From positions 1 through 46,704 of the forward strand of contig CAKZMG010000210.1 of the NCBI GenBank assembly GCA_937128235.1: DNA of 46,704 bases, read 5' to 3'. Under the pieces are notes generated by a model, which saw only the letters and a list, made by a program, of their open reading frames with translations, was not told where the DNA came from and ran no database searches. Shown piece by piece: positions 8,774-16,608 of this stretch. This DNA is from an uncultured Verrucomicrobiales bacterium. Its GTDB lineage: Bacteria; Verrucomicrobiota; Verrucomicrobiia; Verrucomicrobiales; Akkermansiaceae. How positions within the stretch are numbered: the first letter of the stretch is position 1; each line of letters opens with the position of its first letter. Made by a program: the position numbers and the translations under genes.

Positions 8774-10201
8774 ATGAGCAATAAGAAGAAAGAGCCAAAC
8801 TTAGATTCCGTCACCACGATCAACGAAGACGGTTCTAAGTTGATCATTCATCCAGCGGATGTCAGTGGGCGGTTCACCACGTTGAGACGCATCACAGCGG
8901 TTTTTCTTCTCATCATTTATGTAGTTTTACCCTGGATCAAGATCAATGGGTATCCGGCTGTTTTTCTCAATATTGCAGACCGGCAGTTCCATCTCTTCGG
9001 GATCACCTTGTTTGCGAATGATCTCTGGGTGTTATTTTTCCTTATCTCAGGGATGGCGTTCGCGCTCTTTGTTCTCAGTTCTATTGTGGGTAGGGTTTGG
9101 TGTGGTTGGTACTGCCCATACACGGTATTTCTAGATCACGTTTACCGCAGAGTGGAGCGCTTGATAGAAGGAGATGCTCCCAAGCGTAAAAAGCTGGATC
9201 GAGCACCCTGGACTGCTGGCAAGATAGTGAAGAGGGGAACGAAGTGGCTCAGCTACGTCATCATCTCACTTATTTTAGCTCACATTTTTCTCGCCTACTT
9301 TATCTCGTTTCCAGAACTGTGGCAGCTCATGAGGGCGAAGCCATCATTGCACTTAGGTGAGTTCTATTTCATCCTCGCTTTCACAGCGGTATTCACCTTC
9401 ACTTTCGGTTGGTTCCGTGAGCAGTTTTGCATCATCATGTGTCCTTATGGCAGGTTTCAGTCTGCTCTAACAGATGACGATACCATCACGGTGACTTATG
9501 ATAATGTCCGTGGTGAGCCGAGAGGGAAGAAGCGTAAAGATCAGATCGATACTAGCATAGGCGACTGTGTGGACTGCAAACGCTGCGTCAGTGTTTGTCC
9601 AACTGGGATCGATATTCGGGATGGTATTCAGCTTGAGTGTGTAGCTTGCTCCGCCTGTATCGATGCCTGTAATGACATCATGGTGAAGCTAGACCGCCCG
9701 AAGGGACTCATCCGCTATGATTCCAGAAACGGTATCGATACTGGCAAAAGAAAAATTCTCCGAGCAAGAACTTACCTCTACGGAGTGTTCATATTATTAG
9801 GTGCGGCAGTTTTAGCCTTCACCTTATATAAAAAAGCACGACCATTTCATGCTGAAGTCTCCCGCTTCACAGGAGCTAGCTATATCAGTAATGATGATGG
9901 AGTGAGAAATATCTTCACCTTCCACGTCACGAACAAGAGGAGGGGAGATGTCACGTTCACAGTCTCTGGTAGTGGCTCAGAAGAAATACAATTCTCAGAA
10001 GTAGCTCCCATCGTTGTCTCTGAGTTGAAAACAAAATCGTTCACCATGGGAGTCTTCACTACCAAGGCAGACTATGATGGCAGTAAGGATATTCAGTTTA
10101 CAGTTAAATCTAGTGATGGCTCCGAAATGACGTTGGATGCCACCTTCTCTGGACCGAACAAGCACATGTATAAACGACCAAAAGAGGAGGAAGTGGAATG
10201 A
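8774..10201 (+). CDS. ccoG: cbb3 oxidase accessory iron-sulfur protein CcoG (FixG/RdxA)
   Basis: 475 residues. CcoG is a membrane-bound protein linked to copper delivery during cbb3 assembly, proposed to reduce Cu(II) before handover. Several N-terminal transmembrane helices carry VWCGWYCPYTVF and CIIMCPYGRFQ. Two ferredoxin-like clusters follow, CVDCKRCVSVCP and CVACSACIDAC, then another helix near residue 340 and a C-terminal periplasmic Ig-like domain. All expected cysteines are present. The stop overlaps the next start (ATGA at 10198-10201), indicating translational coupling. Confidence 0.93.
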   Translation: MSNKKKEPNLDSVTTINEDGSKLIIHPADVSGRFTTLRRITAVFLLIIYVVLPWIKINGYPAVFLNIADRQFHLFGITLFANDLWVLFFLISGMAFALFVLSSIVGRVWCGWYCPYTVFLDHVYRRVERLIEGDAPKRKKLDRAPWTAGKIVKRGTKWLSYVIISLILAHIFLAYFISFPELWQLMRAKPSLHLGEFYFILAFTAVFTFTFGWFREQFCIIMCPYGRFQSALTDDDTITVTYDNVRGEPRGKKRKDQIDTSIGDCVDCKRCVSVCPTGIDIRDGIQLECVACSACIDACNDIMVKLDRPKGLIRYDSRNGIDTGKRKILRARTYLYGVFILLGAAVLAFTLYKKARPFHAEVSRFTGASYISNDDGVRNIFTFHVTNKRRGDVTFTVSGSGSEEIQFSEVAPIVVSELKTKSFTMGVFTTKADYDGSKDIQFTVKSSDGSEMTLDATFSGPNKHMYKRPKEEEVE

Positions 10202-10341
10202 AGAAACTATTCAAAAGCCTCTGGTTCTGGGTGGTGCTGATGCATCTTATCGTAGTGGCTGCGTGGTCTTATTTAAAAAGCATCACGCCTGAGCCAACCT
10301 ACACACCTCAGGAAAAATCCACACCTCAACACAAGGAATGA
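10198..10341 (+). CDS. 47-residue single-helix membrane protein in the cbb3 assembly cluster
   Basis: A small ORF starting MKKLFKSLWF with one hydrophobic helix (about residues 6-25) and a short Pro/Thr/Lys-rich tail ending HKE. Both ends overlap neighbours by 4 bp (ATGA at 10198-10201 and 10338-10341), so it is translationally coupled between ccoG and the SafE/UreH-like gene. This is the place FixH/CcoH (about 150-170 residues) occupies in proteobacteria. It could be a reduced CcoH anchor or an unrelated assembly factor. The overlaps make it very likely a real gene. Confidence 0.7.
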   Translation: MKKLFKSLWFWVVLMHLIVVAAWSYLKSITPEPTYTPQEKSTPQHKE

Positions 10342-11036
10342 CGGTTACTACCATGACATCCGTAGCTGCGCTTAGTGCAGGGCTGGCGACCAGTCTGCAC
10401 TGCATCGGCATGTGTGGACCACTCGCATGTTCTGTCACGAGCCGCTGTAAATCTAAGCAACACGCGCAGCTGGAATCACTAGCGTATCATCTTGGCAGAG
10501 TCTTTTCCTACACACTCATCGGAGCCATCGCAGGTCTCATCAGCCTCCAGCCAATGGGGTTCTTCTTTGACTCACCAGCAGTAGTTCTGCCATGGTTGAT
10601 GATCCCATTTTTGATCATCACGGCTTTTCCTGAGCTGTTTAAAATGCCGCGTCTTAAGTTCCTCACCATGCCGTATTATAAAGCGAAACGTTGGGCAGAA
10701 TCAAAGCCGCCAGGCATCATGGGCGGTCTGTTAGGTCTCATTTCTCCCTGTCTGCCATGCACGCCGCTGTATCTTATTTTTGGCGTATCACTCCTCAGTG
10801 GCTCACCACTCTCTGGGGCACGCATCGCACTCTGTTTTGCTTTAGGTACCATTCCGTTACTCTGGGCAGCCCAGTCATCGACTCATCTCATCGCTAAATT
10901 TATCCCAGGGAAATGGCGCAGCGGGCTAAGGGTAAGTTTTCTGCTCATCGTCACCGCGATGTTGATCTTCAGGCTGCAAGACACACTTCCAGCAACTGAA
11001 GAAAAACCCGCTGGACAAACTGATCTTCCTGGCTGA
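10338..11036 (+). CDS. SafE/UreH-like membrane protein linked to cbb3 copper assembly
   Basis: 232 residues with about six transmembrane helices. Two conserved cysteine motifs face each other in the fold: LHCIGMCGPLAC near residue 25 and SPCLPCTP near residue 138. This pattern belongs to the UreH-like/DsbD-like superfamily, often annotated as sulfite exporter TauE/SafE family, whose members are frequent next to ccoG and ccoI. The paired cysteines suggest copper or thiol handling rather than sulfite export. It is coupled by overlap to the upstream 47-residue gene and lies 51 bp before ccoI. Confidence 0.8.
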   Translation: MTVTTMTSVAALSAGLATSLHCIGMCGPLACSVTSRCKSKQHAQLESLAYHLGRVFSYTLIGAIAGLISLQPMGFFFDSPAVVLPWLMIPFLIITAFPELFKMPRLKFLTMPYYKAKRWAESKPPGIMGGLLGLISPCLPCTPLYLIFGVSLLSGSPLSGARIALCFALGTIPLLWAAQSSTHLIAKFIPGKWRSGLRVSFLLIVTAMLIFRLQDTLPATEEKPAGQTDLPG

Positions 11037-11087
11037 TGAGGGACTAAATAATCGCTGCAAGTTTTGTAGCAAATTTCCAATCTAAAG

Positions 11088-13394
11088 ATGTCCGCCTGTC
11101 TTCACTGTACCACACCACTCAAATCTCATCAGGAACATTTCTGCTGTCGTGGGTGTGAGAGTGTTTATCAGATCATTCATGATTCTGGGCACGAGATGTT
11201 CTATGATCTCAAGGCTGAGACACCGCTCACTCCGCTGAGAGAGCGACCCTTCCAAGACCGAGATTGGGGCTGGCTTCAGGAGCTGTTAGAGAGCGATAGT
11301 GATGCAGCTCAAACCATCGTTCTCGGTATCCAGGGGCTGAGTTGCGTGGCTTGTGTCTGGTTAGTAGAATCAGTGGCTAAAAAAGTGAATGGTGTTTATT
11401 CGGTGAGTCTCAGTGTCACGCGCGGAAGTATCGAGCTAGTCTATCAGCCCCGTGAAATAGATCCGGCAGAATTTGCCAATAGCCTCTACAAGCTAGGCTA
11501 CGAAATCACGCGCACGCCAGCGAATAGCAATGAATCTGGTGGCGGCTCATCGCTCGCGATAAAACTAGGGATCTGCGGTGCACTCGCCATGAATACCATG
11601 GGGTTCACACTGCCGCGCTACACTGGCATGGAAGCATCTGATGAGCTTCATGAGTTACTTACGATTGTGGTGATCGCCTCATCCACACTGACATTTTTTA
11701 TCGGTGGATCGTACTTTTTTAAACGTGCTTGGGCTGCTTTGAAGCTCGGTCACATCCATATGGATCTGCCTATTTCTATCGGGTTAATTTTAGCATTCCT
11801 TGGATCTATCATTGGTTGGTTGTTCGCTCGTGAGGAACTTTTCTATTTTGATTTCGTGGCTATTTTCACTTTCCTGATGTTATTAGGTAAGCAAGTGCAG
11901 CAGGCATCACTGAGTAGGGCGAATGCTAAGTTTGGCTCAGAAAGTACGATCCCAGAACATTTCAAAACGCCAGCTGGGAAGCAGATCCACACGCAAGAAA
12001 TACAAGCGGGGGAGCAGTTAGTGATTCCCGCTGGCACGGTCATTCCCACAGCTTCTAGGCTCCTCTCTGAGGCTGCGGAGTGCTCACTAGCCTGGATCAC
12101 TGGCGAGCCAGCCACACTCGTGTATGAGAAATCTGACCCTCTGCCGGCGGGAGCGGTGAATCAATCACAAGACGACATCACCATCGAGACAGTGGATGCG
12201 GTAGATTCTGAACACTTCTTTCATCAGCTGCCGAAACAAAATGACGGTCTCAGCCCCGCGCTCGCTAAATTCATCCGCTATTATCTAGTAGGAATTTTGC
12301 TCATTGGTTTCATCGCAGGAGGAACATGGCTCTGGGTATCTCAAGATTGGGTAAAGGCGATCCAAGTGATGATTTCCGTCTATGTTGTATCTTGCCCATG
12401 TGGGATAGGATTAGCGCTCCCGCTGCTCGATACCCGCTTTAATAAACTCGCGAACAGCATCGGTGTTTTCCCGCTGACTTCTACGTGCTGGGCAGGCTTT
12501 CTGAAGCTAAGAAAAATTGTTTTCGATAAGACAGGGACGCTCACATTAGATCGCCCAGCATTAGAAAATACTCGTGATCTTACCAACCTAAATGATCGTC
12601 AAAAAGAGGTTCTTTTCTCTCTAACAAAAAAATCTCTGCACCCTCTGAGTCGGTCTCTTTTCTCAGAACTTATCCAGCAAGGCATCACTCACAGTGACCT
12701 GGTGTGTGATGTGTTAGAGACGCCGGGGAGGGGAGTTTCTACTGAGATAGGTGAGTCTAACTATACCAGTAACTATAGCCTAGAGCGCCCCGATGCGAGC
12801 AATGCATCACTCTCATGTGACTATCTCTGCGATGGTAAAGTTCTGGCACAATTTCATTTTATAGAGAGTCCACGTGAGGATACTAGGGAGTCGATCATGG
12901 AGATTCAGAAAATGCTACCTCAGCCAGCGATGATACTCTCAGGAGATGTCGAGCAGAGTGTGAGGGCAATGGCGGATGAACTTGGGATTAGTGATTACGC
13001 GGCATTACTCACTCCAGAGCAGAAGTTGCAGCGGATTCAGGATATGCAGGAAAGAGGAGATATTCTCTACATTGGAGACGGGATGAATGATATTCTCGCG
13101 ATGCGTGAAGCGAGGCTCAGTGCCGCACCATTTGCTAATATTAATCTGGTGACAAAGGACGTAGATTTCCTCTTTACGGATGAGACTCTCGGCTATCTGC
13201 TTAAACTTCTAAACTTATCAAAACTGAGGAATGCACTCAGTAGAGACCTCCTGATCTATACCACATTATATAATTTGGCGGTCGTAGTTATCGCGGCACT
13301 TGGCTACATGTCGCCATTTTTCGCAGCTATCATTATGCCTCTGAGTTCCTTAGTCAGCCTGTATTTGGTGACTCGCAAGAGGAAAATACAATAA
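11088..13394 (+). CDS. ccoI: Copper-translocating P1B-type ATPase CcoI
   Basis: 768 residues; pumps copper across the inner membrane for insertion into cbb3. N-terminal metal-binding segment CLHC...CCRGC (residues 4-23) of the type found in CcoI/FixI, then an HMA domain with CVAC (86-89). The transmembrane copper site CPC is at 436-438 and the phosphorylated Asp at D480 (DKTGTLT). The actuator TGE (WITGEPA), SLHPLS of the nucleotide domain and GDGMND near residue 665 are all present. Length and domains match CcoI rather than CopA. It closes the cbb3 assembly cluster. Confidence 0.93.
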   Translation: MSACLHCTTPLKSHQEHFCCRGCESVYQIIHDSGHEMFYDLKAETPLTPLRERPFQDRDWGWLQELLESDSDAAQTIVLGIQGLSCVACVWLVESVAKKVNGVYSVSLSVTRGSIELVYQPREIDPAEFANSLYKLGYEITRTPANSNESGGGSSLAIKLGICGALAMNTMGFTLPRYTGMEASDELHELLTIVVIASSTLTFFIGGSYFFKRAWAALKLGHIHMDLPISIGLILAFLGSIIGWLFAREELFYFDFVAIFTFLMLLGKQVQQASLSRANAKFGSESTIPEHFKTPAGKQIHTQEIQAGEQLVIPAGTVIPTASRLLSEAAECSLAWITGEPATLVYEKSDPLPAGAVNQSQDDITIETVDAVDSEHFFHQLPKQNDGLSPALAKFIRYYLVGILLIGFIAGGTWLWVSQDWVKAIQVMISVYVVSCPCGIGLALPLLDTRFNKLANSIGVFPLTSTCWAGFLKLRKIVFDKTGTLTLDRPALENTRDLTNLNDRQKEVLFSLTKKSLHPLSRSLFSELIQQGITHSDLVCDVLETPGRGVSTEIGESNYTSNYSLERPDASNASLSCDYLCDGKVLAQFHFIESPREDTRESIMEIQKMLPQPAMILSGDVEQSVRAMADELGISDYAALLTPEQKLQRIQDMQERGDILYIGDGMNDILAMREARLSAAPFANINLVTKDVDFLFTDETLGYLLKLLNLSKLRNALSRDLLIYTTLYNLAVVVIAALGYMSPFFAAIIMPLSSLVSLYLVTRKRKIQ

Positions 13395-13418
13395 TGGTCA
13401 GTTTGAATGTCATAGATG

Positions 13419-13447
13419 TTGCCAGAAAGTTTGGATCATGCTACACT
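13419..13447 (+). promoter_or_regulatory. Extended -10 promoter of the AraC-type regulator
   Basis: TTGCCA (13419-13424), a 17-nt spacer and TACACT (13442-13447), with TG at 13439-13440 (TGCTACACT). It shares ATGYTACACTTC with the promoter of the PocR-like gene at 1251. Predicted transcription start is about 13454, so the mRNA would be almost leaderless if ATG 13458 is used. Confidence 0.5.
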
Positions 13448-13457
13448 TCCAAGGAAA

Positions 13458-14411
13458 ATGAACATACAGGAAGAGATTGGTAAGCAAACGTATGATGAGC
13501 CTATAAAAACTCAGCTTTACGAGCATCTGTTGAACTCTGAACTATTCGCCATTTACAGGACATCGTTTGAGAAAGTCACGGGGCACACAGTGGCATTCAT
13601 CCATCCAGATGTGCGAGAGACTCCAGAGGTGGAAGTGCAGCGCTGTGGGAATGCATATTGCTCTATACTACAAGCCAATAACTTCTGTGATAAGCGATGC
13701 CTTAATCACACTCTCAAGTTAGCAGAAAAAGCAGTGGACAGTGCACGCACTGCTCAGTGTCCAGCGAAGATGACTGGAACGCTGATCCCTGTGAAAGTAG
13801 ATAAAGTGACAGTAGCGTACTTACGGACAGGACAGGTAAAAATTCAGGTGTCCTCAACAGACTTTGCCAAGTTAGATGAAGTACAGAAAAATTTACCTCT
13901 AAGTGTCGCCTCTGACCTGAAAGAAGAATATGACAAGATGGCAAGCCTCGATGAGAAACGCTACTTAGATCAGTTGGTGTTAATGGGAGCATTTGCGATG
14001 CAACTCTCTAATATTGCTAAGAAAGCATTAGACCGCACTCATAATGATTCTATTCTTACAGATCGCTGCAAGCAATACATCGCTAAGCATCTGAGCGAGA
14101 AAATCTGCCTAGACTCATTGGCAGATCACACGAAAGTTACGAATAGTTACATGTGTAAGCAGTTTAAAAAGCACACGGGGATGACTATTGTTGAGTATAT
14201 AAATTTGCACCGTATCAAGCAGGCTAAGCAGATTTTAATCGAGAAAGATACGAAGAAGATTATCGACATTGCCTATGAATGTGGATTCCAGTCGCTCTCA
14301 CAGTTTAATCGAACCTTCCAAAAATTTGTAGGAAGCTCGCCTACGAACTACCGGAAAAAATCCAAAATATGTGCCGCTGGAATATGCCAGCCTGGTAAGA
14401 TGATCTCCTAG
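13458..14411 (+). CDS. AraC-family regulator with PocR-type ligand-binding domain
   Basis: 317 residues. Residues about 20-190 form a PocR-type sensor with a cysteine cluster at C63, C68, C77, C81 and C101. Residues about 200-300 are a standard AraC double helix-turn-helix (KQYIAKHLSEKICLDSLAD, then IIDIAYECGFQSLSQFNRTF and GSSPTNYRK). The PocR family senses small organic ligands; the ligand here is unknown. ATG 13458 is chosen because the promoter lies upstream of it; ATG 13416 in the same frame would start upstream of the -35 element. The gene ends in CTAG, shared with the stop codon of the convergent PEP-CTERM gene. It may regulate ccoI-side genes or the paralogue at 1251. Confidence 0.82.
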   Translation: MNIQEEIGKQTYDEPIKTQLYEHLLNSELFAIYRTSFEKVTGHTVAFIHPDVRETPEVEVQRCGNAYCSILQANNFCDKRCLNHTLKLAEKAVDSARTAQCPAKMTGTLIPVKVDKVTVAYLRTGQVKIQVSSTDFAKLDEVQKNLPLSVASDLKEEYDKMASLDEKRYLDQLVLMGAFAMQLSNIAKKALDRTHNDSILTDRCKQYIAKHLSEKICLDSLADHTKVTNSYMCKQFKKHTGMTIVEYINLHRIKQAKQILIEKDTKKIIDIAYECGFQSLSQFNRTFQKFVGSSPTNYRKKSKICAAGICQPGKMIS

Positions 14412-14962
14412 CGTTGTCTGCGCAGTAACACCGAACTAAGCCCCAGAATAACGAGTAGCTGGCTAGATGGCTCAGGGACTACTTGGATGCGTCCAGTCAT
14501 GCCGGTGTGGCTCGTGACTAAGCAGGTGTAAAAGTAGTCGCCTACATCTGCGCTTCCTGGAGTCCAGGAAATAGTAGTGGCTACTGGTGGTGGATCAGCC
14601 GTGAAATCCTCGCTTGGGGAGAGAATAGCAGCATTGATCACACTGCTATCGGTGCTGTCTCTAAATAGTGAACCACCAATTTCTGATACAGAAAGTGAAT
14701 CATTTAAAATACCAAATGGGTGGCTAGATGAAGTGCGCGTGAAGGTGTAAGTCTCGCCCACGGTGAGGATGATTGTGGGGTCTGCTATGTCTGTCTGAGT
14801 GCCAGATATATCCGTCCAGCTGAAGAAATAATCTGAAGCTCCATCATTTCCTAGCATAAAGGCGACTCCTTCATCGACGGCAAAGGTATTATTCGGTAGA
14901 GCTGTCGTTGCAGCCATGCTGAGGTTAGCTGCTAGTGTGAGTAGTGTGATTACTTTTTTCAT
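14408..14962 (-). CDS. Exported cupredoxin-like protein with PEP-CTERM tail
   Basis: 184 residues: signal peptide 1 to about 18 (MKKVITLLTLAANLSMA), a beta-rich domain, and a PEP-CTERM sorting tail (VPEPSSQLL, hydrophobic helix, RRQR). The ligand set of a type 1 copper site is visible: H81 in SSHPFG, C147 in YFYTC, H152 and M155 (C-x4-H-x2-M). It is probably an electron-transfer or copper-binding protein, sorted by an exosortase encoded elsewhere. It follows the DUF1501 gene by 4 bp and is the last gene of the DUF1800-DUF1501 unit. The final 4 bp (CTAG) overlap the stop of the AraC gene. Confidence 0.8.
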   Translation of the reverse strand: MKKVITLLTLAANLSMAATTALPNNTFAVDEGVAFMLGNDGASDYFFSWTDISGTQTDIADPTIILTVGETYTFTRTSSSHPFGILNDSLSVSEIGGSLFRDSTDSSVINAAILSPSEDFTADPPPVATTISWTPGSADVGDYFYTCLVTSHTGMTGRIQVVPEPSSQLLVILGLSSVLLRRQR

Positions 14963-14966
14963 AATG

Positions 14967-16589
14967 TTAGATGAATCCTAGATTAGTGCTAGCAACCGTA
15001 AGAGGATTATCGAAGCGGTTGATGTTAGGGAAGATGAGCTCCTTCGAGTTTGAGTCCACTCCCATCCAGTTCGCTAACACATAGGAATACTGATCCACGG
15101 ATGTGTCTGGAATGAGTCTGCCTCGCGTTGAGTGTGAGTCTATAGAGCCTGTAGCGGCTCCGGTTTTTAGAGCAGGGAAGTGACCGTAAACATCACCGCC
15201 ATTCACAGAGCCACCCATCACGAGCGTGTGCCCGCCCCAGGCGTGGTCTGAGCCTGCGGAGTTGTTCGTGCCATTTGGTGTGAGGGTTCTGTTGAAGTCA
15301 GAGGCGGTAAATGTAGTCACATTATCAAAGACATCCATCTGCGGATCACTGAGACAATTTCTGAAGGCATCCATGGCTTCAGAAAGCTCAGTCATAAGGT
15401 CAGCGTGGCTACCTAACATATTCTGATGCGTGTCAAATCCTCTGATTTCACAGAAGAATACTTGCCGATTATTCCCGAGATGAGTCCTGCCCGCGATCAG
15501 TCTGGCGATCATTTTTAACTGGTCACCAAGTTTAGAATCCGCGTTTTTGAAGTAATGGTCGAAGATAGAAATCTCAGTTCCAGGGTTATCTGGATCGTCC
15601 ATAGTGAGTCCTGCGGATGTAACCGTGGCAGCTCCGATGTGGCTTTCATTTTCACGCGCACAGCGGATGACCCGAGTATAGTGATCTTCTAACAGATGAT
15701 CGCTAGATAAATTCATGATCGCGTCAAATGACTTCATCCGGTGCCCTTGATTAGTAGTTTTGTAGCCGTTTGTGGGGTCTGTTTCGTTGACGTAGGCATT
15801 TCCGTATGGCTTGTAAGTTCCGGCAGAAGAAGAGCCGGAGCTATATCCTGTAAGCGGGATCGCGCCATCTGTTCCTACGATGTATTGCGCTATACCTCCA
15901 GCAGTACCTACTTGGAATGAATTGATCCCAGCGAGAGAAATATTCATCGAGACCTGTGACTGTGGGTTCTGTGCGGCATTGATCAGCTCGGCGACTCTAC
16001 CACCCCAGCCAGTCTTGAGCCCTTGGTCCGCGATGGCTGTCTGCCACTGAGTGGTCTGATCTGAGTGTGAGAATAGCTGGATAGGTCTGGCAATGATGTT
16101 ATCTGTGTAGTCAGTTCTGGTAGGCAGCGGATAGGCAAGTGTTCCCACATTGCAGACCACGCTGAGGTCACCGTTATTGAAAAGCGTGGCTAGCTTTGGC
16201 GCGCTGGGATGGAAGCCTAAAGAGGGAGAGGTAGTCGTGCTGTAGTGTTTTTGAAAGGCAGTGGTATTTGGCAGTGTGATGGAATGGAGGGCGGTTCGAT
16301 CAAGCGCGAGAATGCCACGGTGAGTTTCATAGTCCATCCGCATTTCATCCGATGCTGGATCACCCATGGGAACGATCATATTGTGGGCGTCATTTCCGCC
16401 CTGCATGAAGAGGCAGACCATCGCCTTGTAGGGATCGCCTGGCGCACCGCCACTCTGGGCGAGAGCAGAGGCCATGAGGCGCATTTGCGCCAGAGCATTG
16501 ACTATGCCGGTGACTCCGAGTGAGGCACAGGCGGACTGGCGGAGGAAGTCTCTGCGGCTATTGAGATGCTCTTGTTTATGTTTTTTCAT
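14967..16589 (-). CDS. DUF1501 protein with Tat signal
   Basis: 540 residues. A twin-arginine signal (SRRDFLRQ, residues 11-18) and hydrophobic stretch show folded export, suggesting a cofactor. The body is DUF1501, a member of the alkaline-phosphatase/sulfatase-like fold, with FMQGGNDAHNMIVP near residue 62, FDTHQNML near 383 and AWGGHTLVMGG near 440 as typical blocks. Enzymatic role is not established for the family. It lies 19 bp after the DUF1800 gene; the two families are commonly paired in Verrucomicrobiota and Planctomycetota. Confidence 0.92.
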   Translation of the reverse strand: MKKHKQEHLNSRRDFLRQSACASLGVTGIVNALAQMRLMASALAQSGGAPGDPYKAMVCLFMQGGNDAHNMIVPMGDPASDEMRMDYETHRGILALDRTALHSITLPNTTAFQKHYSTTTSPSLGFHPSAPKLATLFNNGDLSVVCNVGTLAYPLPTRTDYTDNIIARPIQLFSHSDQTTQWQTAIADQGLKTGWGGRVAELINAAQNPQSQVSMNISLAGINSFQVGTAGGIAQYIVGTDGAIPLTGYSSGSSSAGTYKPYGNAYVNETDPTNGYKTTNQGHRMKSFDAIMNLSSDHLLEDHYTRVIRCARENESHIGAATVTSAGLTMDDPDNPGTEISIFDHYFKNADSKLGDQLKMIARLIAGRTHLGNNRQVFFCEIRGFDTHQNMLGSHADLMTELSEAMDAFRNCLSDPQMDVFDNVTTFTASDFNRTLTPNGTNNSAGSDHAWGGHTLVMGGSVNGGDVYGHFPALKTGAATGSIDSHSTRGRLIPDTSVDQYSYVLANWMGVDSNSKELIFPNINRFDNPLTVASTNLGFI

Positions 16590-16608
16590 ACTTAGGTTAT
16601 TTTAAATT

